DNA of 7,740 bases from an archaeon (GCA_005239615.1 SBBR01000032.1:1-7740); one strand, 5' to 3'; shown: positions 1 through 5,373, numbered from the stretch's first letter. A program made the numbers and translations. The notes: generated by a model from the sequence alone, not told the origin.

Positions 1-927
1 GTTTTTCAGTGAATTTCTAATCTTGCTAAAGCCATTTTGGCTGGAGTAATCATAACCCAAAGGTTCTTTTGCATCCATCTTGCTAAAATCCTTTCCATTT
101 TCCTCAAGGTACTGCGCAATGCTCACATAGTTCTGGGTGAACCAGTAAGAGTTGGCCACGAGCAGCGCGCCATAAATCTGCTCTTTCGTGGCGCCCTGCG
201 AAGCCATGAGTTCGGCAAGCGCGAGCGCCGCCATGCCATGGTTGCAATCCGGAAAGCCTGTTGGGTTGCTGCAGCAGGGCCTGTAGGTGCTTGCCGCGAC
301 ATCCTCCACGACTTTTTGCTGTTCTGGGGTCAGCTTGATTATTTTCGCGCTTGCGAGCAGTTCTCCGCCTGTTTTTGTGCCAAGACCCCATCCGCCTGTG
401 GATGCAAAATAAGCCTTCTTGTCGCCATACTCGGAGATTTTTCCATTGGTGAGAATCGGATTCTCGTTCACCAGGCCCAAAGCCCAGAGCATAGTCAGGT
501 TAAAGTAGGCATTCTCGGGAGTGAAGAAAATGTTCTCATCACTCCCCTCTAAAAGAAGCTTTTCATGTTCCGGCGTGAGTTTGACCCTGTTGCGCGCCAG
601 TGATGCCTTGTATACGTTAAGGTCTATTGCCCCCGATTCCACCGTCTTTACAAGGACATTGCCCCATTTTACTGGCAATACAATACCTTTGCTTGGGGCG
701 ACTTTTTCCTGCAGCAGCTCATCATGGCTTTTTTCTGTTGCAATATTGAGGTCCTTCCATTTTGTCGCAAGGGCACTGTTGGTGTCTTGAACCGGATTTT
801 TACCATTCACGTCCGTTGCGCACCCTTTGAGGGTGCATTGATTGGCTTTCTTTTCCGCCTGCTCAAGGCAGCCTCCGAAAGCCACCACGGCAATCAAAAA
901 CAAACCCAGAATTAACTTGCTTGCCAT
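1..927 (-). CDS. Exported Cys-rich lipoprotein, CCx8CxH domain (partial, runs off left edge)
   Basis: The frame is open for 309 codons from ATG 927 to base 1 with no stop, so the C-terminus lies outside the window. Residues 1-20 look like a lipoprotein signal peptide: basic start MASK, hydrophobic core, then FGGC with Cys20 as the likely lipidated residue. A long mature region follows. At residues 215-232 is the motif YRPCCSNPTGFPDCNHGM, giving Cys218, Cys219, Cys228 and His230 as a probable metal- or thiol-active site, followed by helices rich in Ala/Leu/Met. The segment after it (TKEQI, then a Trp-Phe pair and IAQYLEENG) resembles the same part of the protein encoded at 2130-1243, so the two share a domain. 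I recall the CC...FPDCNHGMA motif from hypothetical lipoproteins of archaea and uncultivated bacteria, with no assigned reaction. The gene lies 21 bases after the 81-residue gene and is the last visible gene of the operon. The upstream GGGG is only a weak ribosome site. Confidence 0.85.
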   Translation of the reverse strand, partial: MASKLILGLFLIAVVAFGGCLEQAEKKANQCTLKGCATDVNGKNPVQDTNSALATKWKDLNIATEKSHDELLQEKVAPSKGIVLPVKWGNVLVKTVESGAIDLNVYKASLARNRVKLTPEHEKLLLEGSDENIFFTPENAYFNLTMLWALGLVNENPILTNGKISEYGDKKAYFASTGGWGLGTKTGGELLASAKIIKLTPEQQKVVEDVAASTYRPCCSNPTGFPDCNHGMAALALAELMASQGATKEQIYGALLVANSYWFTQNYVSIAQYLEENGKDFSKMDAKEPLGYDYSSQNGFSKIRNSLKN

Positions 928-948
928 TGTGACCCCGGCTCATCTTAG

Positions 949-1194
949 TCAGCATCCGCCAACCATTTGCTGGCCGGGAGCCTGTGTTGCCTGCCTTGGC
1001 ACAGAGTTTTGTGCTGGAGCGCCTGCCTGGGATGTAATGCCCGCCGTACTTGCACCTGACACGAATGATGCCATAAGGGTATTCTGCTGTCCCACTTTTT
1101 CGTTCAGTCCTGATAGTTGCACTGCCTGGACAATGGAAACGACTAGCACCACTGCCACCGCTCCCAATGCGAGATATTCGATTGTTGATGTCAA
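949..1194 (-). CDS. Small membrane-anchored peptide ending in MVGGC
   Basis: This encodes 81 residues. Residues 6-29 form one TM helix (LALGAVAVVLVVSIVQAVQL), followed by a short polar helix (SGLNEKVGQQN) and a Gly/Ala/Pro/Gln-rich low-complexity linker. The chain ends in QMVGGC with a C-terminal cysteine. There are no other cysteines. The start is TTG 1194, chosen because AAAGGAGGT (about 1202-1210) sits at ideal spacing. A 16-codon frame MNKEFSSIIRQKEVGT begins at ATG 1241 and its TGA overlaps this TTG as TTGA; it could be a coupled leader or a real N-terminus cut off by a lost base. The TM segment and the following VQA...LN helix resemble the N-terminus of the upstream gene product, and both proteins end in MVGGC. 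The predicted layout is a membrane anchor with the C-terminal cysteine held outside the cell on a flexible arm. The function is unknown. Confidence 0.75.
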   Translation of the reverse strand: MTSTIEYLALGAVAVVLVVSIVQAVQLSGLNEKVGQQNTLMASFVSGASTAGITSQAGAPAQNSVPRQATQAPGQQMVGGC

Positions 1195-1242
1195 GTTCCA
1201 ACCTCCTTTTGCCGTATGATACTCGAAAACTCTTTATTCATT

Positions 1243-2130
1243 TCAACAGCCCCCGACCATAGGGCCGCCGCCTTCAGCACCTTTTTCAATCCCCCTGTAC
1301 TTGTTCGAGGCAAGGTTGATGTAATTCAACTCTATCCCCTTGTCCTTGAGCACCTGTGCCTTCTGTGAGAGGGCACCGGGGAAGTACAGGGTTTTCCACT
1401 TGCCGAGCTCCTCGAGAATCTGGTCGTCTGTGAACTCGCTGGGATGCTTCTCGAGCAAGTATTTCGCAAGGCCCCTCATGGAATAGCTGTGCGCGCAGCT
1501 GCAAGCCGCCTGCCCGTTGGGGAAAATGATGCTCTGGGCGCCGCAACAGTATTCACACGAAATCTGCGAGGCTATTTTTATGTAACGCTGGAGCTTTTCG
1601 CCCTGCAGGTCAATGAATTTCCCGCTTTTTTCCTGGTCAAACGCCGACAGCATGGCTATTGTTTCATCAGCTTTTCGCGGGTCGTTTGGGGAAACGTCAT
1701 CAAAGCTTACGCCCAGCTCGGCTCCATAAACCCGCGGAACCCCTTTCGGGGAAACATCAATGGAGCCCACCGCCGGCGGAGCTGCAGTGGCGCTTTGTCC
1801 ACCCGCGCTCGCCGCCGCCCTTGCAGGGATTATGCCGTGCATTTCATAGTTCATTTTCTCGTTCTCGGTCCAGCCTGACATGTCAATCGCAGTGCCATTA
1901 GGGCTTTGTGTGCCGGGGGAAAGTGCGGCGTATTGGTTTTCCAGCTGCGAATTGATTTGCGATTGCTGGGTGAAGTTGAACGCCTGGACGAATACTGTAA
2001 GCACAAGGAGGGCTGCCAGAGCCACCATTATTTTCGGGGCGTTTTCATTTTGCGGGGCGTTTTGTTCGGTTGGTACCTGAACACCATCGATTGCACGCCC
2101 TTCGTGTTCGTGTTTTTGTTTGTGTGTCAT
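1243..2130 (-). CDS. TM-anchored exported protein with CxxCC-x13-CxCxH domain and C-terminal MVGGC
   Basis: With the ATG at 2130 it has 295 residues: a His/Glu/Lys-rich cytoplasmic start, one TM helix (about 34-52), an Ala/Gly/Pro-rich linker, then a folded domain. That domain opens with GVPRVYGAELGVSFDDVSPN and contains Cys192, Cys195, Cys196, Cys210, Cys212 and His214 (SCEYCCGA...ACSCAHSYSMRGL), then DDQILEELGKWKTLYFPGA. The protein ends GGGPMVGGC. A second in-frame ATG at 2151 would add seven residues. I prefer 2130 because GAAGGGA precedes it at normal spacing and because the predicted transcript start (about 2162) would leave ATG 2151 almost leaderless. This is the first gene of the minus-strand operon. 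The paired cysteines plus CxCxH suggest a metal-binding or thiol-exchange site outside the membrane. I recall similar DPANN hypothetical proteins, but no known reaction. Confidence 0.85.
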   Translation of the reverse strand: MTHKQKHEHEGRAIDGVQVPTEQNAPQNENAPKIMVALAALLVLTVFVQAFNFTQQSQINSQLENQYAALSPGTQSPNGTAIDMSGWTENEKMNYEMHGIIPARAAASAGGQSATAAPPAVGSIDVSPKGVPRVYGAELGVSFDDVSPNDPRKADETIAMLSAFDQEKSGKFIDLQGEKLQRYIKIASQISCEYCCGAQSIIFPNGQAACSCAHSYSMRGLAKYLLEKHPSEFTDDQILEELGKWKTLYFPGALSQKAQVLKDKGIELNYINLASNKYRGIEKGAEGGGPMVGGC

Positions 2131-2154
2131 CGGATTCCCTTCAAAAAGCATAAA

Positions 2155-2175
2155 GCTTTACAATTAGTGTAAAGC
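2155..2175. promoter_or_regulatory. Perfect palindrome with TACA/TGTA half-sites, likely repressor operator
   Basis: The arms GCTTTACA (2155-2162) and TGTAAAGC (2168-2175) are exact inverted repeats around the 5-base spacer ATTAG. BlaI/MecI/CopY repressors are known to bind TACAnnTGTA dyads. Here the same half-sites appear, but 5 rather than 2 bases apart. A further inverted pair, TGTAA/TTACA, spans 2168-2181, and TAAAGCTTTA (2151-2160) is itself palindromic, so several half-sites overlap. The element covers the predicted start of the minus-strand operon and lies just upstream of the BlaI-like gene, which fits steric repression of the operon and possibly autoregulation. The palindrome is directly visible; the assignment to the neighbouring regulator is inference. 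Confidence 0.6.
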
Positions 2176-2181
2176 ATTACA

Positions 2182-2190
2182 TTTTTAAAG
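2182..2190. promoter_or_regulatory. AT-rich TATA-like box usable in both directions
   Basis: TTTTTAAAG on plus reads CTTTAAAAA on minus. On minus it lies about 25 bases before position 2162, giving a leader of about 30 bases to ATG 2130 with the operator over the start site. On plus it would place a start near 2212, about 20 bases before ATG 2232. The two divergent units may share this core element, so one bound repressor could affect both. Confidence 0.4.
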
Positions 2191-2231
2191 GTATTGCAAC
2201 GAGTTCTGTTTATCCCCACTAGGGGGCTGAT

Positions 2232-2612
2232 ATGGGATATAGTGGCGTTATGGAACTATCAAAAATAAACTTTGACAAGAAAGGCCTCAACTCCATAGTG
2301 GGCGGGCTGGAAGCCGACATACTCGAGTGCCTCTGGGACGGCAAGGAGAAGAAGACCTGCAGGCACGTGTACGACTTTGTAAAGAAAAAGAACAAGGTGG
2401 CATACACTACCATCTCGGTCACGCTCGACAGGATGTACTCGCGCGGCCTTGTAGAAAGGGACATAGAAAAGGGCAAGGGCGGCCTCAAATACAGGTACGG
2501 CGCGAAAATAACCAGGGACGAGATCGCAAACAGGATTTCTAAGAAGTTCCTGAGTTTCCTCAAAGAGACATTCGGCGAGCCCTCAATTGCCTACCTGAGG
2601 AAAAACCTGTAA
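2232..2612 (+). CDS. BlaI/MecI/CopY-family winged-helix repressor
   Basis: This encodes 126 residues, the usual length for the family. The pattern is typical: GGLEADILECLWDGKEKK at about 22-39, then helix RHVYDFVKKK, the signature recognition segment VAYTTISVTLDRMYSRGLV (about 56-74), and the wing (ERDIEKGKGGLKYRYGAKIT). A C-terminal dimerisation helix follows. In bacteria such proteins repress beta-lactam or copper genes and are inactivated by proteolysis (BlaR1/MecR1) or metal binding (CopY). The CxCx4-5CxC copper motif of CopY is absent, so direct Cu sensing of that type is unlikely. The start ATG 2232 has GGGGG five bases upstream; the later ATG at 2250 lacks this. The gene is followed after 14 bases by a membrane zinc peptidase, matching the blaI-blaR layout, and is divergent from the Cys-rich envelope operon whose promoter carries TACA/TGTA half-sites. 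Confidence 0.88.
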   Translation: MGYSGVMELSKINFDKKGLNSIVGGLEADILECLWDGKEKKTCRHVYDFVKKKNKVAYTTISVTLDRMYSRGLVERDIEKGKGGLKYRYGAKITRDEIANRISKKFLSFLKETFGEPSIAYLRKNL

Positions 2613-2626
2613 GGGGGGTCTTGTGA

Positions 2627-3337
2627 TTGGCTTCCGAACTGGCATGCATCAATAGTTGTGTCATCGCGCAGGGAACCCCAATCGCATACCTGAACTATTC
2701 CCTAATTGCCATCATCGCCCTGAGCGCGATAGCACTCATTTTCTTCCACCGCAAGCTCTCAATGAAATGGAACTTGTTCCTCAAGACCGCCCTGCTCACA
2801 AGCATTTTTTCCTTCCTCACAACACTCTATATTTCTTCAGGCAACCATGACGCAGGGATGTTCAATGCAATCCATACAACCATCCTCTTTTTCATACTGG
2901 TGTTTTTTGCCACATCATATATTTTCACGCCATTTATTGCTCAGATAGGCCTGCGCAGGCGCATTGACAAAAAAGTCGAGAGAATGCTCGCCGAAGAAGC
3001 ATCTAAGCTCGGGATAAAAAACCCGGGGCTTTATCTTTTCGAGGACGCGAACAAATCAGCATTCGTCGTTTCCGCACTCAAGAAAAAGATTTTCATTTCA
3101 ACCGGAATGATTGAAAATTTCAACAACGAAGAAATCAGGATTGTGCTGCTACATGAGTTGCTCCACCTAAAGAGCGGCTTTTTCAGCGCGAAAAGATTCC
3201 TACACTCCATACGGGCGGGTTTTTTCGGCCTGCTGCCAGTGCAGTTGGAGGAACTTGATACAATCGAGGAAATGCGCCTCGACAACGAGCTCATGAAAGA
3301 AGGGCTCGACATAAAGAGAATAAGAAGCAAGCTCTGA
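2627..3337 (+). CDS. M56/M48-like membrane zinc metallopeptidase (BlaR1-type protease without sensor domain)
   Basis: This encodes 236 residues. There are three TM helices at about 22-40, 50-68 and 82-105, then a soluble protease domain. The zinc site is HELLH at 176-180, inside IRIVLLHELLHLKSGF. A downstream acidic ligand candidate is in EEMRLDNE (E214/E215, D219), as in M48/M56 enzymes. The segment SAFVVSALKKKIFISTGMIE before the zinc helix is the usual substrate-strand region of these families. The start is TTG 2627: GGGGGG at 2613-2618 has correct spacing, and the in-frame TGA at 2624-2626 excludes any earlier start. BlaR1/MecR1 carry an extra C-terminal penicillin-binding sensor; this protein has none, so the signal must come through the membrane part or a partner. 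Next to a BlaI-type gene, its likely role is cleavage of that repressor. This is inference. Confidence 0.85.
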   Translation: MASELACINSCVIAQGTPIAYLNYSLIAIIALSAIALIFFHRKLSMKWNLFLKTALLTSIFSFLTTLYISSGNHDAGMFNAIHTTILFFILVFFATSYIFTPFIAQIGLRRRIDKKVERMLAEEASKLGIKNPGLYLFEDANKSAFVVSALKKKIFISTGMIENFNNEEIRIVLLHELLHLKSGFFSAKRFLHSIRAGFFGLLPVQLEELDTIEEMRLDNELMKEGLDIKRIRSKL

Positions 3338-3351
3338 GTTTAGCCGAACTA

Positions 3352-3359
3352 TTTTATAT
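3352..3359 (+). promoter_or_regulatory. TATA-like box before the small Cys-rich gene
   Basis: TTTTATAT lies 24-31 bases before ATG 3383, the archaeal core-promoter distance for a leaderless message. A good ribosome site (AAAGGTGA, 3367-3374) also precedes the ATG, so translation from a longer read-through transcript is equally possible. Confidence 0.4.
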
Positions 3360-3382
3360 TATCAGCAAAGGTGATTCAGTAA

Positions 3383-3529
3383 ATGGTAAAAAGAATCGGA
3401 AAAAACTTCCAGTGCGAAGCCTGCGGCCTAAAGTATGCCGACAAAGCCATAGCGGAAAAATGCGAGGCATGGTGCACCCAGAACAATTCATGCAATCTGG
3501 AGATTACCAAACCCGCCTTAAAGAACTGA
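3383..3529 (+). CDS. Small Cys-rich zinc-ribbon-like protein (48 aa)
   Basis: This encodes 48 residues with cysteines at 11, 14, 27, 31 and 37: FQCEACGLKYADK, EKCEAWC, then SCNLEI. The spacing CxxC...CxxxC-x5-CNLEI suggests a single structural zinc or other metal site with one spare thiol. I recall short archaeal proteins of this form (CEACG..Y.d...AEkCE.WC...sCNLEIt), often annotated as hypothetical; a link to metal handling is from memory and uncertain. The ATG has AGGTGA eight bases upstream, which supports a real start, and the reading frame has no hydrophobic segment, so the product is cytoplasmic. It lies 45 bases after the peptidase gene in the same direction and may be co-transcribed or use its own TATA-like box. 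Confidence 0.75.
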   Translation: MVKRIGKNFQCEACGLKYADKAIAEKCEAWCTQNNSCNLEITKPALKN

Positions 3530-3606
3530 TTCTGCCCTGCGGCATTTTTAAATTAGAACGGCGGCTTAACTGAGTTGAGCATATTGCAAACTGCAGCGGT
3601 TGAACT
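3530..3606. other. Short intergenic stretch with isolated promoter-like element
   Basis: It contains an AT-rich TATA-like run (CATTTTTAAATTAG, about 3543-3556) and then only a 19-codon frame from TTG 3575 to TAG 3632-3634, which reads into the tail of the fragment on the opposite strand. No full gene follows, so this may be the orphaned promoter and start of a gene lost in the rearrangement described just downstream. Confidence 0.3.
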
Positions 3607-3775
3607 TCAATATGTATTCAGGGTTTTTGAATAGGGAAATGATTGAAACAGCCTACCTATCCAGGCATTGGCTGCCGGCAAATCGTAGTCAATGGACACG
3701 CGGAGCAGCGACCCATCATTTTGCGGCTCTATCTCGACCTTCATCCGGTAATGGCCGATTACAATAAGATTTGGG
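3607..3775 (-). pseudogene. 3' fragment of an SRPBCC-like gene (5' end missing)
   Basis: On minus, the last roughly 56 codons read ...LIVIGHYRMKVEIEP, then a short turn (QNDGS), LLRVSIDYDLPAANAWIGRLF and a tail ending LNTY before TGA at 3607-3609. The alternating strand, turn, strand, YDLP, amphipathic C-terminal helix resembles the C-terminal third of SRPBCC/polyketide-cyclase-type proteins, normally about 140 residues. Upstream codons (higher coordinates) become antisense to the archaeosortase fragment and lose this character, with no suitable start. The right boundary is approximate, within about 3755-3790. It is probably a remnant; the family call is tentative. Confidence 0.4.
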
Positions 3776-4124
3776 TTTGCCCAGCTCCGAAAATCTTGTT
3801 TTTGTAAAAGACGGGGTTTTCGAGATAACCCCATCCTGCACAGGCCTTGTAAGCACCAGCATCCTCGCGGCAATCGTTTACTCGCTAAAAAAATCCGGTT
3901 TAAAGAGGAAAACCCTCATTTTTCTGGCCGGGGCTTCCATGCTAATTTTCCTGAATTATTTCAGGGTACTCGCAGTCCTCTGGACTGGAAAGGAATTCGG
4001 CACGAACGCCGCAGGAATAACACACGTCGTGTCATGGTTTTCCACGACAATATTTGTTCTAGTCCTCTGGTATTATTTCACCAAAAAAATAACCGGCGCA
4101 AAGAATTTTTCAGATTTCATTTGA
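3771..4124 (+). pseudogene. Archaeosortase/exosortase-family protein, N-terminally truncated
   Basis: The 117 residues carry the exosortase/archaeosortase catalytic set: Cys23 in TPSCTGLVS, Arg65 in FLNYFRVLAVL, and His85 in GITHVVSWF, within TM helices at about 26-39, 48-70 and 86-107. These enzymes cut and reattach C-terminal sorting tails of surface proteins at the membrane. Family members usually have further TM helices before the Cys, roughly 60-80 residues; here an in-frame TAA at 3765-3767 lies directly upstream. The only usable start is TTG 3771, which has no ribosome site. No hydrophobic N-terminal coding is visible in the other plus frames of 3600-3770. The gene therefore appears to have lost its 5' end. 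If expressed it would keep all three catalytic residues, so a short functional form cannot be ruled out. Confidence 0.7.
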
Positions 4125-4144
4125 AAGAAACCGCACAGCAGCCC

Positions 4145-4582
4145 CTATTGTTTAACCAAGTAAACAAGCGTCAATGAGGCAACTGTTGTGAATATTACCG
4201 GTATAAAAGCAAATGGCCCGGTCATGGCTCCAAAACCAAGGTTAAAGTAGAATAATGGGTTTGAGGTTATGGAGTGCGCGAGCATCGCCACAATCAGGAG
4301 TATCAGCCCCAGAGTAAATTCAGTTTTGGTCTCGAAGTACACTTCCATGTACTTTGCAAGCAAATAACCAAGCAGTAAAATGTTCAGGACGGAAAAAATC
4401 GCAGCCATGTTCACGTAAAAAGAATTGTGCAGGGCATTGTGGTGGGCCGCGGTCAAGCCAAACAATTGTGATAGCATCCAAATCGCAATAACGACAAGCA
4501 CTATGGCTAAGCCTGAGTAAAGCACGTAGGTGCCGAACCTGTCTTCACCTGATTTTCCGGGCGATTCTCTCGAATTCTCCAT
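4145..4582 (-). CDS. Four-TM membrane protein, partner of the upstream wHTH regulator
   Basis: From ATG 4582 it encodes 145 residues: a polar N-terminus (MENSRESPGKSGEDRF) and four TM helices at about 18-40, 56-80, 89-106 and 120-143. His-rich turns occur near the first loop (TAAHHNALHN) and before NPLFYFNLGFGAMTGPFAF. ATG 4588 is also in frame, but GAGG sits directly against it and six bases from ATG 4582, so 4582 is preferred. The gene overlaps the wHTH gene by 38 bases, implying coupled translation. No enzymatic motif is seen. Such small polytopic proteins next to archaeal ArsR-like regulators are common and mostly uncharacterised; a sensing or regulator-tethering role is inference. Confidence 0.75.
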   Translation of the reverse strand: MENSRESPGKSGEDRFGTYVLYSGLAIVLVVIAIWMLSQLFGLTAAHHNALHNSFYVNMAAIFSVLNILLLGYLLAKYMEVYFETKTEFTLGLILLIVAMLAHSITSNPLFYFNLGFGAMTGPFAFIPVIFTTVASLTLVYLVKQ

Positions 4583-4829
4583 AAGCATCCTCTAAATCCT
4601 GAGACAAAAAATAAGCCTTGCCATAATCATCACAACTCACCACCAAAAAACCATGCTTCGCCAGGACTTTCACATGATGTTCTACAGTGGTATAATGCAA
4701 CCCCATTTTTTCCGCGAGCTGATTAAGGTTCATAGGCCTCTCCTTCAACGCCAAAACCATTTTAGCCCGGTTAAGCCCTCCCTTCGAACTCACGAAAAGC
4801 CAATACATCAACTGTCTGGAAATGGGCAT
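4545..4829 (-). CDS. ArsR-like winged-helix transcriptional regulator (archaeal type)
   Basis: This encodes 94 residues. LMYWLFVSSKGGLNRAKMVLALKE (about 7-30) is the typical first helix of a family of archaeal wHTH proteins. It is followed by MNLNQLAEKMGLHYTTVEHHVKVLAKHGFLVV (about 33-64), the HTH, and the wing (SCDDYGKAYFLS). No metal-binding CxC pair of classic ArsR sensors is present. ATG 4829 is 27 bases after the centre of a TATA-like TTTTAAGG, so the message is probably leaderless. The partner membrane protein gene overlaps its 3' end, and the pair is likely one transcript with possible autoregulation. Confidence 0.85.
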   Translation of the reverse strand: MPISRQLMYWLFVSSKGGLNRAKMVLALKERPMNLNQLAEKMGLHYTTVEHHVKVLAKHGFLVVSCDDYGKAYFLSQDLEDAYGEFERIARKIR

Positions 4830-4851
4830 AAATACCTATTCCCAAGATTAA

Positions 4852-4859
4852 CCTTAAAA
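4852..4859 (-). promoter_or_regulatory. TATA-like box of the wHTH/4-TM operon
   Basis: TTTTAAGG on minus is centred about 27 bases before ATG 4829, predicting a leaderless start. No other AT-rich box is closer. Confidence 0.4.
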
Positions 4860-4893
4860 CAACTGAGCGAAAGACCCCAATCGGCCCACAAAA

Positions 4894-4975
4894 TGGTTGC
4901 CTGGAAGAACAGCCCGGCTCCCTTTTGACTGTGAGCCTGTCGACCGAAGCCGGGTCAGTTCCCCTGAAAACCACA
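4894..4975. ncRNA. Possible structured RNA, H/ACA-like fold (tentative)
   Basis: This gap between two minus-strand genes has no convincing coding frame but clear complementarity on plus. CCCGGCT (4913-4919) pairs with AGCCGGG (4948-4954), GAAC (4907-4910) with GTTC (4958-4961), and TGGTT (4894-4898) with AACCA (4969-4973), nested around one axis. ACA (4973-4975) directly follows the outer stem. This outline (lower stem, internal loop, upper stem, 3' ACA) is like an archaeal H/ACA guide, but the distances from the upper stems to ACA (11 or 17 bases) do not match the usual 14-16 and no clean kink-turn was found. It could instead be a terminator of the gene to the right or a non-functional hairpin. 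Confidence 0.25.
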
Positions 4976-4987
4976 TGAATGGGGGTG

Positions 4988-5319
4988 CTAATGCATCATC
5001 ATGTGGCCAGTTCCGGGCGCTTGTGCATGGTTCATGTTGTGGCCTTCATTGCCTTCGCCATTTCCCTGAATGCAGCCCTTGTGCATTTTGTCCAAAGACG
5101 CCCTCAACTCCGGGTCGGTGACGCTTTTGGCCATTTGTTCATGCATTTTATCCATTGACTGATTCACGCCAGTGCCTGTAATGCTTGTGGTCATTTGCCC
5201 GTGCATCTGACCCGTGCTACCATTTCCCATTGGCAAGGGTGCGCTGGCAGCGGCAAAGACCGTGCCGACAACGAAAATCAAGAACCTGCTACTCCAAGAG
5301 CCAAGAACTTTTTATCCAT
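4988..5319 (-). pseudogene. Secreted Met/His-rich small protein, signal peptide interrupted by a one-base frameshift
   Basis: ATG 5319 has a perfect GGAGGTGG site (5326-5333) and starts MDKKFLALGVAGS, then TGA at 5278-5280. The other frame, from TTG 5281, continues IFVVGTVFAAASA. Together they make a normal signal peptide, so one base (probably one C of GGTTCCTTG) is missing at about 5281-5284. The mature part (about 80 residues) is rich in Met and His: QMHGQM, SMDKMHEQM, SLDKMHKGC and the C-terminal NMNH...GHMMMH. Two copies of a (M/L)DKMH helix bracket SVTDPELRA. Met/His-rich secreted proteins often bind copper or silver; that role is inference. If real, the shift is inactivating, unless the TTGA overlap allows restart at TTG 5281, which would make a signal lacking its basic start. 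A read error is possible. Confidence 0.65.
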
Positions 5320-5360
5320 TCCAAACCACCTCCAAAAGGTTTACGCATTAACTTGTCCTT

Positions 5361-5373
5361 CTTTAATTAAAAA
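5361..5373 (-). promoter_or_regulatory. TATA-like box for the Met/His-rich gene
   Basis: TTTTTAATTAAAG on minus lies about 48 bases before ATG 5319, giving a predicted leader of about 23 bases that contains the GGAGGTGG site. A conserved promoter and ribosome site suggest the gene was recently functional. Confidence 0.4.

Noticed and set aside
37..552. Long plus-strand frame of 171 codons
   Set aside because: It is antisense to the lipoprotein, which has a signal peptide, a recognisable motif and an uninterrupted 309-codon frame. The plus frame has no ribosome site or family features.
863..1201. 112-codon minus frame overlapping the 81-residue gene
   Set aside because: It has low-complexity, Arg/Ser/Gly-rich composition typical of a shadow frame. 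The 81-residue frame has the strong ribosome site, the TM helix and the shared MVGGC end.
1444..1878. 144-codon plus frame
   Set aside because: It is antisense to the Cys-rich TM protein and has no recognisable domain or start signal.
2232..2612. Calling the BlaI-type gene copY or blaI
   Set aside because: There is no CopY copper motif, and no beta-lactamase or penicillin sensor nearby. Only the family level is supported.
3575..3634. Short plus frame from TTG after a TATA-like run, possible N-terminus of the truncated archaeosortase
   Set aside because: It has only 19 codons, is not hydrophobic, and lies in a different frame from the archaeosortase fragment. It is noted only as possible relic sequence.
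4771..4974. 67-codon minus frame upstream of the wHTH
   Set aside because: It overlaps the wHTH in another frame, has an atypical composition, and covers the structured non-coding stretch.
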